A stretch of 64,000 nt of DNA from Gracilaria gracilis. Lineage: Eukaryota > Rhodophyta > Florideophyceae > Gracilariales > Gracilariaceae. The notes beneath the pieces were generated by a model. The model worked only from the letters and a program-made list of their open reading frames with translations, had not been told where the DNA came from and ran no database searches. Where the stretch lies: assembly GCA_030374805.1 (NCBI GenBank), contig JARGSG010000096.1:62001-126000 (forward strand), read 5' to 3'. Positions 36,410 through 44,490 of the stretch are shown here, piece after piece; position 1 is the first letter of the stretch; each line of letters starts with the position of its first letter. Position numbers and translations under genes: made by a program.

Positions 36410-36893
36410 CAGAAAACCAAGGCGACCACCAAAAGCAGTTAAGCGACGGGCGGGGGGAAGGGTCCGACGAGGTTACCAACAACTGGCGTCAAGTCGGCCG
36501 CGGGCTGGGGGAGGCTTCATCGTGCAGGTGGGATCAAAAAGCTTACAGCGAATAGTACAGTAGAGCGGAAGCTTACAGCTAGAGCCACGTGACTTATGTA
36601 AGCCGGCGCCAAAAGCAGAGCAGAGAAATGGCGGCCACGGCGCATCAGCGGCTGGCGCGACCTCCTTGTGCTCGCACTTCGCTTTGGCGCCAAACGACAG
36701 CACGACGGCTGCAGCTCGGGCTCCCGCCAAAATGCGCCCGTTGTGAGCGCGCCGCTCCTCCACGGCGGCGTACGTATATACAGCGCCGTCATCCCTCCAC
36801 TCCACCGGCTCCCCGCGTTATGTCGAACGCCTCATCAACAGTCGCAGCTACGCCCCCGCCTTACTTGGTTGTTTGTTAGCTGCTCGCTTGATA
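36410..36893. promoter_or_regulatory. divergent GPN1/CDC6 promoter region
   Basis: This 484-base head-to-head spacer is dominated by three E2F-like sites (listed separately) and a TATATA at 36775-36780, which lies 114 bases before the CDC6 start at 36894. Confidence 0.55.
36605..36732. promoter_or_regulatory. cluster of three E2F-like sites upstream of CDC6
   Basis: GGCGCCAAAA at 36605-36614, the fully palindromic TTTGGCGCCAAA at 36683-36694, and CCCGCCAAAA at 36723-36732 (TTTTGGCGGG on the other strand). All match the E2F/DP consensus TTTSSCGC in one or both orientations. They lie 162-290 bases before the CDC6 start codon. In plants and animals CDC6 and ORC1 are classic E2F targets; binding here is inferred. 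Confidence 0.65.
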
Positions 36894-38405
36894 ATGACTC
36901 GCACTCCGTCTCGCCGCCGCTCTGCGCGGCTCGCGCGCGATCCTAGCCCCCCGGCACGCTCGGGCTGTATCCCGCTTTCGGTCGGACGCGTTCGCAAGAG
37001 ACGTTGCTCAGCTACCGTTCGTCACAAGCCGCCTACCCAAGGTCTTTCCAAGGCGAAGCTTGCCGGCAAGGTTACTACTTGTTCGGACCCGTTCTTGTTG
37101 CCTACTTCTCCATGCTCGTCACGCGCAGATGATTCGCTTATGCAGGATGCCTTGGAAGCGGAGCCTGCACCGCCCGCCGTCAACACAGTCAATGCAATGT
37201 CTTTGGCTTTCGAACCGGATGGTCTGCCCATAGGCAGGGAGAAAGAAGCTCACACCCTCATTCAGTTGTTGCGGGAGTCCCTCATGCCCGACAGCCCCTC
37301 AAAGTCAGTGTATGTGTGCGGCACGCCTGGGACAGGGAAGACGTTCACCGTCACAAAGGTCATCAGTCATCTACGCGCCGCAAAAAGTTCACCTGTCATT
37401 GACCTTTGTTCTGATTCCGAGTCAATTTCAGACGATACACACTGCCCACCGATTCACTTCCAGAACGTGTGGATTAATTGCGTGAACTTGCAACAACCAA
37501 GTCATCTGTATGATCGCGTTGCCCGCTCACTTAATCTATCCACCTCCGGTATTTCGGCGAAAAGCGCCATTCAGAACTACGCTTCTTCATGCGACAAACC
37601 AGTTTTGGTGGTGCTGGATGAGGTAGACTTCCTGACATCCCGCGACCAAATGCTCCTGTATACTGCGTTTGAATGGCCTCACATCCCGTCTTCACAGTTC
37701 ACCGTCATTGGTATTGCCAACTCAATAGACCTGCCTGTCCGTTTACTGCCATGGCTTCGCGCATCTGGCTGCATGCCTTCTGTCCTCTCTTTCAAACCAT
37801 ATGCTTCTGATGCGTTGCAATCAATCGTCACGCAAAGATTGAAAGCTGGAACAAGAAGTGGCTTAGACCGTATTGCGGTTTCTCTCGCTGCGAAGAAAGT
37901 GGCTGCAGCATCGGGCGACGCACGACTCATGCTCGATGTCTGTAATGAGGCGCAGGCCCGTTTAAGCGAAAAGCCTGATGCGAAGGCAATCTCGCTGGTG
38001 GCTGCTATTATTGACAAAAGAGGTGGCCTTTCAGCTGCTGTGGACACCATTAAGCAATTGCCTCGTCAACAACAGATCGCGCTGTGTGTAGCTGCGAATG
38101 CGACAATCACCTCGGGTTCCGCCAAGGCTACCAAGAAGAAGGCGACGCTTGGTGGTCTGTACGATGCTTTCGTGAACATATGTGAGAAGGTTCATGTCTC
38201 ACGCTTATCGTTTTCTGATTTTGCAGACATTTGCTGCAATGCTTTGGCCCATCACGGACTACTTGACGTGCCGATTGGGAAGTCGCGGGGCTCAAGATCA
38301 GTGAGAACGCTTCGCGGGAGAGCAGTTCGGCTGAAGGTTCCGGTTGACGATGTGCGGGCTGGGGTTGCTGAAAAGGGATTCTTGCCATTCTTGGTAAAGA
38401 AATAG
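36894..38405 (+). CDS. CDC6: CDC6/ORC1-family AAA+ replication-licensing ATPase
   Basis: A 503-residue AAA+ protein. The N-terminal 110 residues are basic and disordered (TRTPSRRRSARLARDPS) with Ser/Thr-Pro sites. The core starts PIGREKEAHTLIQLL, with Walker A YVCGTPGTGKTFTVTKV, Walker B PVLVVLDEVDFL, sensor 1 FTVIGIANSIDLPVRLLPWL and sensor 2 ASGDARLMLDVCNEA. A winged-helix tail follows. The lack of a BAH domain favours CDC6 over ORC1, though a merged ORC1/CDC6 protein cannot be excluded. It loads the MCM helicase at origins. ATG 36894 is used because the basic N-terminus starts there; an in-frame ATG at 36873 lies just upstream. Three E2F-like sites in its promoter fit G1/S control. Confidence 0.88.
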   Translation: MTRTPSRRRSARLARDPSPPARSGCIPLSVGRVRKRRCSATVRHKPPTQGLSKAKLAGKVTTCSDPFLLPTSPCSSRADDSLMQDALEAEPAPPAVNTVNAMSLAFEPDGLPIGREKEAHTLIQLLRESLMPDSPSKSVYVCGTPGTGKTFTVTKVISHLRAAKSSPVIDLCSDSESISDDTHCPPIHFQNVWINCVNLQQPSHLYDRVARSLNLSTSGISAKSAIQNYASSCDKPVLVVLDEVDFLTSRDQMLLYTAFEWPHIPSSQFTVIGIANSIDLPVRLLPWLRASGCMPSVLSFKPYASDALQSIVTQRLKAGTRSGLDRIAVSLAAKKVAAASGDARLMLDVCNEAQARLSEKPDAKAISLVAAIIDKRGGLSAAVDTIKQLPRQQQIALCVAANATITSGSAKATKKKATLGGLYDAFVNICEKVHVSRLSFSDFADICCNALAHHGLLDVPIGKSRGSRSVRTLRGRAVRLKVPVDDVRAGVAEKGFLPFLVKK

Positions 38406-39032
38406 TTTGTAAAGTTTATGGTGCACGTGTGGATATAGGTGGTAACGCTACCGTTGTAGACGTTGCTAATGGGTAGAGCCACTAAAGACTAACAACGCGA
38501 GTCATTCTTGTAGAAGATAACAATGCCAGAGCTCCACAGCTTGCCTTCTCCAGCGCGGTTTTCAGTAAGAACAGCCTCTGCCACTTGCTCCTTTGTGTTA
38601 CTGTACCGACGTGAGTGTAATAAGAGGGCGAACTTATCGTGACCGTCGCGTCTGAACTTCAGATTCTGAAGTCTCCCAAAGTTGAGATACATCCCTGACG
38701 ATGCAGAGCCTGCCAGCCGCTAATCGACAACGTAAAATTGGTAGCCAGATATTGGCCAATAGTCGGCGCACATGTGTAATACAAGCTGCTTTTCAGCCGC
38801 ACAATTTCTACGTCAGCACTTGAGTGCCCATTCTGACCATCTTCGAACCTCAGTTGATCTGCATCCCCACCGACTCCTTTACCTTCAAAAACGCATCGCC
38901 GCTCGAGCGAAAGGACAGTCGTTTCACAAGCAACTATTCCTTCGAACACTCACAACGCCCTCGAATTTGTGAAGACTTGGTCCCAACACTCAGCAAGAAT
39001 AGGTAGCTTTTGAAACTGCAGAAAACCGCCAT
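38406..39032. other. spacer between CDC6 and the ankyrin gene, with a possible small minus-strand gene
   Basis: About 630 bases. It holds the minus-strand frame at 38489-38692 (listed separately). A second minus frame at 38659-38949 overlaps its upstream part and may contain a first exon, but no in-phase GTAAGT-type intron was found. Confidence 0.4.
38489..38692 (-). CDS. candidate exon of an unrecognised small protein
   Basis: Sixty-seven codons: MYLNFGRLQNLKFRRDGHDK, then FALLLHSRRYSNTKEQVAEA and VLTENRAGEGKLWSSGIVIF to the stop. The composition is protein-like and the frame is open for 15 further codons upstream of the Met (back to a TAG at about 38720), so it may be a second exon. No family recognised. 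Confidence 0.3.
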   Translation of the reverse strand: MYLNFGRLQNLKFRRDGHDKFALLLHSRRYSNTKEQVAEAVLTENRAGEGKLWSSGIVIFYKNDSRC

Positions 39033-39929
39033 TTGATTTGGTTCGCCATGGTTGCAGGTTTCGTATTCCCGTCTTACTTGCAAAGCAGCACATTCACAGC
39101 AACTTCTGGAACTTTAGACACCAGAATATGTGGCATTTCCGGATTCAGACCACAGGTGCAGGCAAGAAATTCATGGAAGGTTGCCAGAATGTCAGCGGCC
39201 GCGGGAGAACAAGAAGAAGGCGAGGAGAACGTGATGCAGGGACCATCGCTGGCGCCATCAAAACCAGGTGTTTCCACTGTCGGCCTCAGTGAAACGGAGT
39301 CGGCGTTCATAGAAGCATGCTACGGCGCGGATGTGGGTAAGATTGAATCTTTGTTGGACGACGGCGTTGCGGCGGATATTTCCGATGTGAACGGACGCAC
39401 AGCACTTCATTTCTGCGCTGGGAACGGATTACCGACGCTATGTTCAAAACTTTTAGACAAGGGAGCTACGATTAACAAGCAGGATGTGTTGGGGTTCACC
39501 CCGCTGCACATGGCTACTGGATACATTAAGATTGATACGGCTAAACTGCTGGTTGAGCAAGGGGCAGACGCGAATATTGCATGCTTCGCCGGAAAGCTTC
39601 CAGTGGAGATTGCGGAGGATATGTTGGAAAAAACACCTGCGAAGAGGTTTTTTGTAGCGAATCCTAATTACGATAAACTAAAGGAAATGGTACAAGTTTT
39701 GGACGAGGCTACAGAAGTGGAGGAGGACGATGAAAAAGAAGAGGAAGAACAAAATGGTGTTTCAACTTCGGTGAGTGAGAATGGAGAAATAACTGAAGAG
39801 ACAGAGAATGCAAAGTTTGTGGTGCGAGTGAAAGCTAAAGGAGAAAGTTCAGAGGCTGTGGCACCGAAAGTCAAAGTGGACGACGTAAAAGTGACGATCA
39901 AGATCAAAGAACCCAAGAAAACGACATAA
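39033..39929 (+). CDS. ankyrin-repeat protein with plastid-type presequence, cpSRP43-like ankyrin block
   Basis: A 298-residue protein. The first 55 residues (hydrophobic start, then Ser/Thr/Arg-rich, MIWFAMVAGFVFPSYLQ) resemble a transit peptide. Ankyrin repeats span about 85-210: DVNGRTALHFCAGNGLPTLC, then QDVLGFTPLHMATGYIKI and AGKLPVEIAEDMLEKTPAK. The order and spacing of NGRTAL, TPLHMAxGY and the ExxxxTP helix resemble the ankyrin region of plant cpSRP43, but the flanking chromodomains are absent. The C-terminus is acidic (VEEDDEKEEEEQ), then Lys-rich. An alternative start is Met53 (MSAAAGEQEE). A chaperone or scaffold role in the plastid is plausible but unproven. The gene converges on RPS29. 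Confidence 0.75.
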   Translation: MIWFAMVAGFVFPSYLQSSTFTATSGTLDTRICGISGFRPQVQARNSWKVARMSAAAGEQEEGEENVMQGPSLAPSKPGVSTVGLSETESAFIEACYGADVGKIESLLDDGVAADISDVNGRTALHFCAGNGLPTLCSKLLDKGATINKQDVLGFTPLHMATGYIKIDTAKLLVEQGADANIACFAGKLPVEIAEDMLEKTPAKRFFVANPNYDKLKEMVQVLDEATEVEEDDEKEEEEQNGVSTSVSENGEITEETENAKFVVRVKAKGESSEAVAPKVKVDDVKVTIKIKEPKKTT

Positions 39930-40181
39930 AAGTCTATAGAACGCAGCGCATTTTTTTTGCAACGAAGATTAAACGAATATGTTGAAAGAAAGTGTAAGGT
40001 GATTACGGTTTATCCATGAAAACAAGCACAAAACGGTGTTCTCTGTTGAGGCACGAGCGGAGCGACGAGAAGCGAGCGTTGGAGAAAGTGAAATGCCCCT
40101 AACAGAAAAGGCGCGCCGCCATGCACGAAGAACGGTTTATAGCATAAGATTAGAAAGCCGCAGCACGGGTGCTAACGACAA

Positions 40182-40352
40182 TCAACGGTACTTGTGGAAA
40201 CCAATGTTGTTGGCGTTTTCTCTGAAGCAGCGACGGCAGATATCCAAGCCGTACTTGCGGATGATGCCGATGCGCGACGCGCAGACGCGGCAGCTACGAG
40301 ATCCCTTGCCATACCTCTTCGGGTGAGTCCCCCAGATATTCTCGTGACCCAT
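40182..40352 (-). CDS. RPS29: cytosolic small-subunit ribosomal protein S29 (uS14)
   Basis: Fifty-six codons: [56 protein letters not shown]. This is the full-length uS14/S29 pattern, with the zinc-binding CxxC pairs CRVC and CRRC and the family's NxWxxHP start and IGFxKYR-like end. Family length is 56, identical here. It sits in the head of the 40S subunit near the mRNA path. No intron lies within the coding region. It was identified by reading the minus strand directly because the ORF is under 60 codons. Confidence 0.97.
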   Translation of the reverse strand: MGHENIWGTHPKRYGKGSRSCRVCASRIGIIRKYGLDICRRCFRENANNIGFHKYR

Positions 40353-41241
40353 TTCGACTTGAGAAGCGTGTTGCGGTGAGAGAACAGTGATCGGTGAGAG
40401 GAGAGTGCAAGCCGGGCGGTGCGCGGAAGAAGCGATGGGGGTCAGCGATTAGCTAAGGGTTCGGTGAAGATGGGGCGCCGGCGGCGACAGAATCACCTGC
40501 TCAACAATGACAGGCAAACGCTGTGCAGCTGTGCGTGTGTGCACCGTGGCACATTGGACACGTTTCTTGCGTGGACAGCGACGGATTACAGATTGATGGA
40601 GGCCCACATAAGACATGACGTACGGAATTGATGGCTGTGGTGCACAGCCTGTGGACGAGACGTGGCGGGACGTGGCGGGGCGCGCCTTTTATCGGCAGCG
40701 TGACGGCACGTCACACAAAGGGGCGTATCGGCCTGACAGCAGCGAGTTTTCGGTTCAAAATTGTCCGGCAACGGTAAGCAGCGGCGCTCGAATTGGGCTC
40801 GTTTTGCACTTTTTGATTGGCGCCAACGCAAGGCCGCGTGGAAAGCTGCCTGTTGCCGCGCACAGTCGCCGAAGGGCGCGCCTATCCTACACGCCACGCC
40901 ACGGCTCGCACACACAACTTTTCTCTTTACTGTGTGCCGCAGGCACTGCTACCGTTGGTACCGTCGTACACGCAGTGTGCTCGCCAGGGAACAGAAGCGA
41001 CGCGGGTCATGCCCGCTTGCCCGTGCGCACGGTAAGCCAAGCCGAAAAAAGACTTGGCAAGCAAAAGTCGCGCTCTTGCCTTGTTGCGTGCATCATGCAG
41101 GTGCCCTCCTCCTCCATCACGAGGAGAAAAAAAAAACAAAAAAAAACAAAAAAAAAAGTCCACCTATACACAACGTACAAAACCGAGTAAACATCAATCA
41201 AAAAGAAAAGAACAAAGCTATACACACAGCTAGTCCGCTGC
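40353..41241. other. RPS29 upstream region and 3' region of the PH-kinase gene
   Basis: About 890 bases between RPS29 and the stop of the PH-kinase, both on the minus strand. It carries GATTGGCG (CCAAT-type) at 40815-40822 and an A-rich tract with two C interruptions at 41127-41157, which is T-rich on the kinase mRNA strand. GTAAGC occurs at 40775 and 41031 on the + strand, and three overlapping + strand frames cross this region, but none has a motif and no gene is called. Confidence 0.45.
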
Positions 41242-42354
41242 TCAGCGAGACAGCCAAGGGTGTTGCAGCGCATTCTCCGCGCTGATTCGAAGTCGCTGCT
41301 CAAAGTTCAGCATCAGGTTGATAAGATGCTTGATCTCAGGAGAACAGTCCCCAAATAGCTGGCTGGGAAACTTGAGGTCTCCGGCCAGTACTGCACGCTT
41401 GATGTCCTCCCTGGTATCGCCAGTGAACGGCCGTTCTCCCGCGAGCATGAAGTAAAGCAATACTCCACAAGACCACACGTCCGCAGGCGGTCCGTATGGC
41501 ACGTTACGAATCACCTCCGGCGCCACGTAACTCGGTGTGCCCACCACGGAGTGAATATGTTTGTCCTCGTTCACAAAAGTTGCCAAGCCAAAGTCAGTTA
41601 ATTTGGGTAGGTCTTGTCGTTCCATTAGTACGTTTTCTGGCTTGATATCGCGGTGCACAATGTTAACGGAATGTAGGTACGTTACCGCGCTAAGTATTCC
41701 GCGAAGAACGGGCCGTGCCTCCGACTCGCTCAACCGCTTCTTCTTCCGAATCAACTCTCTTAGAGAGCCTCCCTCAACGTACTCGAGCACAATGTGTGGC
41801 TTGCCTCGATGTGAGAAAAAGTCGACGGCGCGTACAAGGTTGGGATGGTCAGTGACGGAGAGCACTTTGACTTCACGTCTGATAAATTTCTTGCTCTTCT
41901 CCATGTCATTCTTGTCCTTGTTAATCACCTTGACGGCAAACTTATCACCGGTAGAACGATCGCTAGCTTGATACACCTGCGAGAAATGGCCGCGTCCGAT
42001 GCAACGCTCCCGTCGGTAAAATCTCTCAAACGAAGTACCCGCCGAACGATTCAGGGCATCCACCCATCGCCCAAATGCATCGGGTGACTCGGCGCGCAGG
42101 GTAATAACAACCTTCTCTAGGCGGAGAACGAATGTTTGCGATTGTGGTTCGGCGCAGCGAAGCTCCTTGACAGGAGAACGCCAAAGCTCCGGATACGACG
42201 GCTCTGGGTGCGCTGTGAGAGTTGAGCCGCGCAACTTGAAGAACAGACGTCGCTCCTTGGTATCGGGCTTGGAGAAAATGTGTTGCTTTTGTACGCACGT
42301 TCGTACAAGCCAGTCCGACTCCTTGGAGTCGGCGGCGTAGCGCAGCTGAACCAT
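41242..42354 (-). CDS. CaMK-type Ser/Thr protein kinase with N-terminal PH domain
   Basis: A 370-residue protein. Residues about 17-103 look like a PH domain: SDWLVRTCVQKQHIFSKPDT, then RRLFFKLRGSTLTAHPE, FVLRLEKVVITLRAESPD and the final-helix Trp in FGRWVDALNR. The kinase domain (about 112-368) is canonical: IGRGHFSQVYQA, FAVKVINK, LEYVEGGSLREL, VHRDIKPENVLM, LTDFGLATFV, VVGTPSYVAPEVI, ADVWSCGVLLYFMLAGERPF and LQHPWLSR at the very end. The APE/HPW features place it in the CaMK group. No calmodulin-binding or EF-hand tail follows. Order PH then kinase, with nothing else, is uncommon; it suggests phosphoinositide recruitment to membranes. It is head-to-head with an inositol polyphosphate kinase, which may be chance. 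The promoter side carries GGCGGCAGC repeats. Confidence 0.9.
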   Translation of the reverse strand: MVQLRYAADSKESDWLVRTCVQKQHIFSKPDTKERRLFFKLRGSTLTAHPEPSYPELWRSPVKELRCAEPQSQTFVLRLEKVVITLRAESPDAFGRWVDALNRSAGTSFERFYRRERCIGRGHFSQVYQASDRSTGDKFAVKVINKDKNDMEKSKKFIRREVKVLSVTDHPNLVRAVDFFSHRGKPHIVLEYVEGGSLRELIRKKKRLSESEARPVLRGILSAVTYLHSVNIVHRDIKPENVLMERQDLPKLTDFGLATFVNEDKHIHSVVGTPSYVAPEVIRNVPYGPPADVWSCGVLLYFMLAGERPFTGDTREDIKRAVLAGDLKFPSQLFGDCSPEIKHLINLMLNFEQRLRISAENALQHPWLSR

Positions 42355-43116
42355 GGCGGCAGCGGCGGCAGCGGCGGCAGTGGCGATATCGACACGCTAA
42401 CGAACGCGAGGTGAGCTTCGGCACGAGGGCAAGCGCTGTCCTTATAGCGGTTGCGGCGACGGGACACACCGGCACGCCGTGAGAGAGCTCCCAAGCAAAC
42501 GGACGAGTTTTTCTAGCGGCGGAGAGGCGGGAACTGTCGACGGAGGTAGGTTGTGGCCGTGTCACAAGACGCGCAACGGGAGGACGGCGCGTGGCTTTTG
42601 GTCGCTTGTGTGTGCAAAAATTGTGCGGGAATCGGCGGCTTGTTGGGCGCTGCGCGGAAGCTGCGCGGCCGCTCCGCGCGGTGGCCACGGGCGCGCGACG
42701 CCCGCGCAGCGCAACGCAACGTCTTCTCTCGTTTACAGCGTGACATGCGCAACGCTCAGCGCGCGTCTTTTCTACCTCGCGTGCCCCGTTCCGTGGACGC
42801 GTGAACGACGTGGACGCGTCAGTGACGTGGCCACGATGTACCGTCAAACACGTGGCTCGTTTTCCCTCGCCACGTCATCGGGCGACTACAGTAGACTACT
42901 CTTACTTGCAGCCGTGCATTGTGTGTTGTTCTCGACCAGAACACCGTGGCCCGTGTGGGCGTGCGCTATTGCCGCTGCAGCGTTGTCCCTTTGCTCGCGT
43001 CGGAATTGCCGCGCTGTGCGTGTGCGAGCGTAGATTCGATTCCTCCGCCCGCAGCTCATAAGTCGTGTACAGTTGATACTGACGCCCGGCGCCACGCCGT
43101 TGACGTTGAAGGGGCC
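42355..43116. other. divergent region between the PH-kinase and inositol polyphosphate kinase genes
   Basis: About 760 GC-rich bases with tandem GGCGGCAGC units at about 42357-42383, which would lie in the 5' UTR of the PH-kinase. The + frame is open from 42919 and the ORF could start there, but kinase-type sequence begins after 43117. No TATA box seen. Confidence 0.4.
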
Positions 43117-44490
43117 ATGAAACTGCTCCGCCCTCGAGGAGGTTCGGCGCATTCGCAAAGAAGAGGCAAAGATGCAGAGCGACCAAAGGCTCCTCCTTCG
43201 CATGACTCTACGAAGCATTTTCTCAAGAGTTCGCTCAAAATTTCGGATCGTCTGAGAAGGGGCGGCAGCTCTGCACACCCGCCGGACATGCAGACGTTGG
43301 TCACTTTGAAGAAACCGTCTGCCGCCCCAAGTGACAGTGATGATAGTGTTACTATGTCCAACGCTGGACAGCTCGTGCTACCTACCATCTTCAAGGCCAC
43401 ACCGGTTCCGGACGACGACGACATGGGTGACCCCTCCTTCAGTCAGGCTGCTGGCCATGACGGCTCATTTCTCAAAGACGGTCATGCTTTGGTCAAGAAG
43501 GCACCCGATAGAGAAGCTGTATTTTACGAGATGGCGCAGAGTGGTTCATGGCCTAGTCGCCTCCTGCCCACCTACTTTGGTAGGGTTGAACCGAGCTCCA
43601 TCAAGATTGAAAACCTCGTATTCGGCTACAAGCGCCCGTGCGTCATTGATATCAAGATGGGAATCCACACCTTCGAAGAACAGGAGACCAATTTGTTCAA
43701 GAAATTGAAGATGAACGCCCTTGACCATGTTACCGGTTCACGTTCGGAAGGATGTCGGCTTGAAGGTTTATCCATGTACCGTGCCATGGCTCATGTCACC
43801 GGCAACAAAGCTCAGAGCCATTCCGTTTCCATGTCCACGGGCGTCACCCTACGTGACGTTCTAACATTCTTCCTCACCGACGAATCTGGCGTACGTACTG
43901 ATGTGGCGCAACGTTTTCAACAAATGGTGCAAGACATTCTCAACCAGTTTGAACAGAATACTTCGTACAAGTTTATTGGCTCTTCTTTGCTTCTCATCTA
44001 CGACAACGACAACCGTGCTCCATATCGATTATGGTCTAGGGCACTGCGAAATTTGCATGTCATAAATCCAAACGTCCGTCTTACAGAAGATCATGTCGTC
44101 GGTCTTACCAGGCGTACGAGATGTGATGTGCGAATGATCGATTTCGCACACTGGAATCCAAGCACGGATGGAACGCGCGATGAAGGATATATCACCGGCT
44201 TGCATACTATTTTGGATGCGTTGCGTTCCATCCGCTTCTATAGAGCAAAGCCTATTTTCTCGTTGCTCAGTGCTGTGGAGGATGTGTTGGATCATGAGGC
44301 CAAGAACATTTCTTCTAGTAGGGATGTCGATCTAAGTCGTGAACCCACTGAAGGGCAGGCGTTCACGTTTGATACTTTGTGGAATGAAATGCCCCCGGCT
44401 TCTTTGAGTGTATTGGATGACAGTGATGGATCCAGGAAGTCAAATGCCAGTACAGAGGAGCTGCCGGCTTCCATGCCGGGACCTTCATGA
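43117..44490 (+). CDS. inositol polyphosphate kinase (IPK/IP6K family)
   Basis: A 457-residue protein of the IPK fold. It carries the defining PxxxDxKxG motif in KRPCVIDIKMGIHTF, the substrate-binding region after it (VTGSRSEGCRLEGLSMYR), the SSLL element in FIGSSLLLIYDND, and the metal-binding IDF motif in DVRMIDFAHWNPS, followed by DEGYITGLHTILDALRSI. The family phosphorylates inositol phosphates (IP3 to IP5 or IP6 to IP7); which member this is cannot be settled by eye. About 150 N-terminal residues are Arg/Ser-rich and disordered (MKLLRPRGGSAHSQRRG). An in-frame Met at 42919 would add 66 residues of Cys/Arg-rich sequence and is less likely. Confidence 0.88.
   Translation: MKLLRPRGGSAHSQRRGKDAERPKAPPSHDSTKHFLKSSLKISDRLRRGGSSAHPPDMQTLVTLKKPSAAPSDSDDSVTMSNAGQLVLPTIFKATPVPDDDDMGDPSFSQAAGHDGSFLKDGHALVKKAPDREAVFYEMAQSGSWPSRLLPTYFGRVEPSSIKIENLVFGYKRPCVIDIKMGIHTFEEQETNLFKKLKMNALDHVTGSRSEGCRLEGLSMYRAMAHVTGNKAQSHSVSMSTGVTLRDVLTFFLTDESGVRTDVAQRFQQMVQDILNQFEQNTSYKFIGSSLLLIYDNDNRAPYRLWSRALRNLHVINPNVRLTEDHVVGLTRRTRCDVRMIDFAHWNPSTDGTRDEGYITGLHTILDALRSIRFYRAKPIFSLLSAVEDVLDHEAKNISSSRDVDLSREPTEGQAFTFDTLWNEMPPASLSVLDDSDGSRKSNASTEELPASMPGPS

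Noticed and set aside
40615-41190. 191-codon plus-strand ORF upstream of RPS29
   Set aside because: It ends in a Lys-rich tail created by the A-rich tract, has no motif, and overlaps two other frames of equal quality.
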